NCBI GenBank assembly: GCA_025617745.1
Contig: CM046870.1
Span: forward strand, 22,239,501-22,303,500
DNA from: Heliocidaris erythrogramma
Taxonomy: Eukaryota > Echinodermata > Echinoidea > Camarodonta > Echinometridae
Length of the DNA: 64,000 nt
Direction: 5' to 3'
Part shown: piece by piece, positions 61,498-64,000 of the stretch
Numbering within the stretch: position 1 is the first letter of the stretch
Layout of the letters: each line of letters opens with the position of its first letter
The notes under the pieces: model-generated
Seen by the model: the letters and a program-made list of their open reading frames with translations, nothing else
What the model was told of the DNA's origin: nothing
Databases searched by the model: none
Translations under genes and position numbers: made by a program

Positions 61498-62196
61498 GGG
61501 GGTAGTTGTCCAGGTGTAGTTGTCCGGATACGATATGTACACGTATACCATGCACTTCTTTCAAGGCGGAGTTCATAAACGACGGTTCTAGTAGTAGAAT
61601 TTATATTTTAAATATTTTAAATGCTATGGAAGCATGGGTATCAATATCCCAGGAGGGGGGGGGGGGGGGGGGGGGGTGGCCTGTAGGATTGGCCTGTATC
61701 ATCACCCCCTCCCCCGCAATGATTCACCTTCAATAAATAACATGATCAAATAATATGATCGGGAGGAGGAGGACCATGATGATTATTATTCATAGGATCA
61801 CGATCGATCAACATGGTCATGATTTTTGTCATGATTTTTGTTAAGATTATCATTAGGAAGACCGAAATAAATATTTCAAAGAAAATAATGAAATTAAGCA
61901 AGTTAGTAATTACCATGAAATCACATGCACTCAAATGCTCTGAAAGGTGATTTTAACTCATGGAAATTTGAAAGTCCCAACCGTGGGAGGGCATACTTCA
62001 TTCTCACGTCCATGGCCATAAACAGGGGCACACTGTAAGAACGGTAGATGCCAATAAATTGTACGTTACTAAAATCACGTATTATGAAAATATTACTATC
62101 CCACCCCAAAATAAAAAAATAAAAATTTCTCGCGGCAATTTCTAAGCCCGTATCCGGACAAATACCCCCTACAACTAATCTCTAGGACAACTACCC
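61498..62196. mobile_element. Element with inverted GGGGGTAGTTGTCC ends
   Basis: GGGGGTAGTTGTCC and TGTCCGGATACG at 61498-61531 recur as CGTATCCGGACA (62149) and AGGACAACTACCCCC (to 62196) in inverted order. The arms differ in inner spacing. The interior has a G run (61656-61675) and no transposase. Confidence 0.55.
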
Positions 62197-62289
62197 CCTA
62201 CAACAATCCCACTTGAGAATTGGAACTTGAGATATTAAAGGCTAAGGATTAGGGTCTCCACGAGAGTTGAGAAGCAGGAGAATCTGGAT

Positions 62290-62292
<3 letters not shown>

Positions 62293-62326
<34 letters not shown>

Positions 62327-62520
62327 CCTGTTTAGCAGTATGTCCGAGGACATTTTCGGACAGAGAACAAAAAAAAAATCATGAGAACAATGGTCCTCGG
62401 AAGCCGGACAATAGTCCTCGAACGTCGAACAATGAATTTGTGCTTTATTCCGTCGACTGTCCGAGGACGAGGAACAACAGAGGAACAATACTTGTCCTCG
62501 GAAGTAAAGCCATGTAAACC

Positions 62521-62558
<38 letters not shown>
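62293..62558. repeat. Two (TG)n microsatellites flanking CCGAGGAC repeats
   Basis: (TG)15 at 62293-62323 and (TG)18 at 62522-62558 bracket a 200-bp stretch with several GTCCGAGGAC/GTCCTCGGAAG motifs in both orientations. Confidence 0.7.
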
Positions 62559-62559
<1 letters not shown>

Positions 62560-62800
62560 AGGGGGAGGGGTCCTCTCCTCCCACGTAGATCTATGGATTA
62601 GACATCGTTTTTTTTAATTATTAAGGTATTGGCAAAGGGGCTTTCAAAGTGTGGGGAGCATTGATAAATAAATTTCACTTTTTTAAAAGATAGGGATATA
62701 TTATTTTGACAAAAGCCGATTCGGAAATTCATAAGGCTTTCTTAAATACAGTACCGTTGGGTTGTCCTTCATCCATTTCCCTTTCTTATTTGATTTAAAT

Positions 62801-63212
62801 GACGACCCTCTTCTTTGATTATGAATAGCAACCCTCTTCTTTGATTATGAATAGCGACCCTCTTCTTCGATTATGAATAGCGACCCTCTTCTCCGATTAT
62901 GAATAGCGACCCTCTTCTATGATTATGAATAGCGACCCTCTTCTACGATTATGAATAGCGATCCTCTTCTCTGATTATGAATAGCAACCCTCTTCTCCGA
63001 TTATGAATAGCGACCCTCTTCTTCGATTATGAATAGCGACCCTCTTCTTCGATTATGAATAGCGACCCTCTTCTTCGATTAAGAATAGCGACCCTCTTTT
63101 CGTATTATGAATAGGGACCCTTATGATTAACGACCCTGATGTGGTATTATGAATAGCGACCCTCTTTCCGTATTATGAATAGTGATCCTTATGTCTTATT
63201 ATGAATAGCGGT
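62801..63212 (-). repeat. 26-bp minisatellite, inverted sister array, about 15 units
   Basis: On the minus strand the unit is the same GAGGGTCGCTATTCATAATC-(A/C/G)-GAAGAA type as at 55386-56580. The array opens, on the minus strand, with GTCGTTAATCATAAGGGTCC, nearly the same leader as the first array (GTCGTCAATCATAAGGGTCG), preceded by a few diverged units. Confidence 0.9.
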
Positions 63213-63419
63213 CCTTATGACTAGTGAGCGGACCCCGCCATGACCACTCCAAAATCAAACTATACGACTTTTCTAGAAAGTATTTTATGTCTTTTCTTTC
63301 AAAACAATTTTGCTTTCTTTTGTTTGTTTTAATGTATGTATGTATGTATTTATTCATTGAACTTCATTGACATATCCATCAATATTTTGTTCGAATATAA
63401 CATCAATAATCAGAACAAT

Positions 63420-63602
63420 CAAGGCCGTACGCAGAATTTTTTTCGTGGGGGGGGGGGGGGGGCAAGATGATCGCTTTCAATATTGGATCATTTAAAAGTC
63501 TAAAACCCGATTTAAAAAAAGTATGATTTTGAAATTTCTGGGGGGGGGGGGCAACTGCCCCCCCTGCCCCCCCCCCCCCCCCCCCCACTGCGTACGGCCT
63601 TG
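63420..63602. mobile_element. hAT-like foldback with 8-bp target duplication
   Basis: CAAGGCCGTACGCAG and CTGCGTACGGCCTTG are perfect 15-bp inverted ends. The flanks AGAACAAT (63412-63419 and 63603-63610) are an exact 8-bp duplication, the length made by hAT transposases. The interior is dominated by G and C homopolymers that pair with each other. Confidence 0.85.
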
Positions 63603-64000
63603 AGAACAATAATAATAATAATAGTAACACATGATGAATATAGAACAATATATTGTAAGTATAGCATTCAAAACATAAACAAAAACAAAAACAAAATACT
63701 CATAATTTATCAACTAGACATGTTCTTCCATGGAATATAAATTATCGGATTAGGCTATGTACAAGTAGTGTAAGTTGATGAGAAAAAGAGCCATTAAAAT
63801 AATTTGTAGATATGCCTATAAGAATAAACAATTTAAAGGTATTGATGTATTCATATATCATCCTCATGGCTGAAAAGGATAAATGGGATGATTTCGAATG
63901 CAAGTACATGCCCCTATCAGCCCGTCAGGGTTAGTGTTAAGAGCAAAATAGGGCACATGATGGAGCAATATATAGGGGCCAAAAAATAATGTTCACCTCA

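Overview
The window is animal nuclear DNA: AT-rich, intron-dominated, with spliced exons, non-LTR retrotransposon and DNA-transposon debris, many simple repeats, and very frequent G/C homopolymers. The mixture (TTAA-flanked MITEs, tRNA-derived SINE, L2/CR1-like LINE with a short tandem tail, poly-G runs, 10-20 kb introns) suggests a marine invertebrate. A sea urchin or other echinoderm is my best guess, but nothing here proves it.

The main gene is on the minus strand. Four very short coding exons, each too small to show up as a long ORF, form the start of RECK (reversion-inducing cysteine-rich protein with Kazal motifs). Exon 1 (51744-51792) is a signal peptide ending in a GTGAGT donor. Exon 2 (38997-39055) carries CC-x8-C-x3-C. 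Exon 3 (19832-19906) and exon 4 (5163-5199) supply the last two cysteines and an N-S-S sequon. Phases join without a gap (1, 0, 0, 1) and all cysteine spacings of the first RECK CC repeat are kept (22 and 9 residues for the longer gaps). A 47 kb span thus encodes only the first 73 residues. The rest of the gene lies beyond position 1. A TATA-like element near 51901-51910 suggests the promoter.

Intron 4 (1-5162, partial), intron 3 (5200-19831), intron 2 (19907-38996) and intron 1 (39056-51743) hold the repeats. A ~75-bp hairpin family built on GAGAGCCAGAAGGGC has 12 copies, all inside the RECK introns. Three TTAA-flanked MITEs of one family (12274, 15795, 41706) are present, one inserted inside a hairpin copy. 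There is a perfect 77-bp inverted repeat enclosing a tRNA-like sequence (8635-8885), several foldback elements, a decayed reverse-transcriptase relic (about 25197) and seven mid-length tandem arrays.

The upstream flank (about 51.9-64 kb) is repeat-rich: hAT-like foldbacks, a 26-bp minisatellite (about 45 units at 55386-56580, with an inverted sister array at 62801-63212), a tRNA-SINE, and a 5'-truncated, frameshifted LINE (58951-60823). No second host gene could be supported there.
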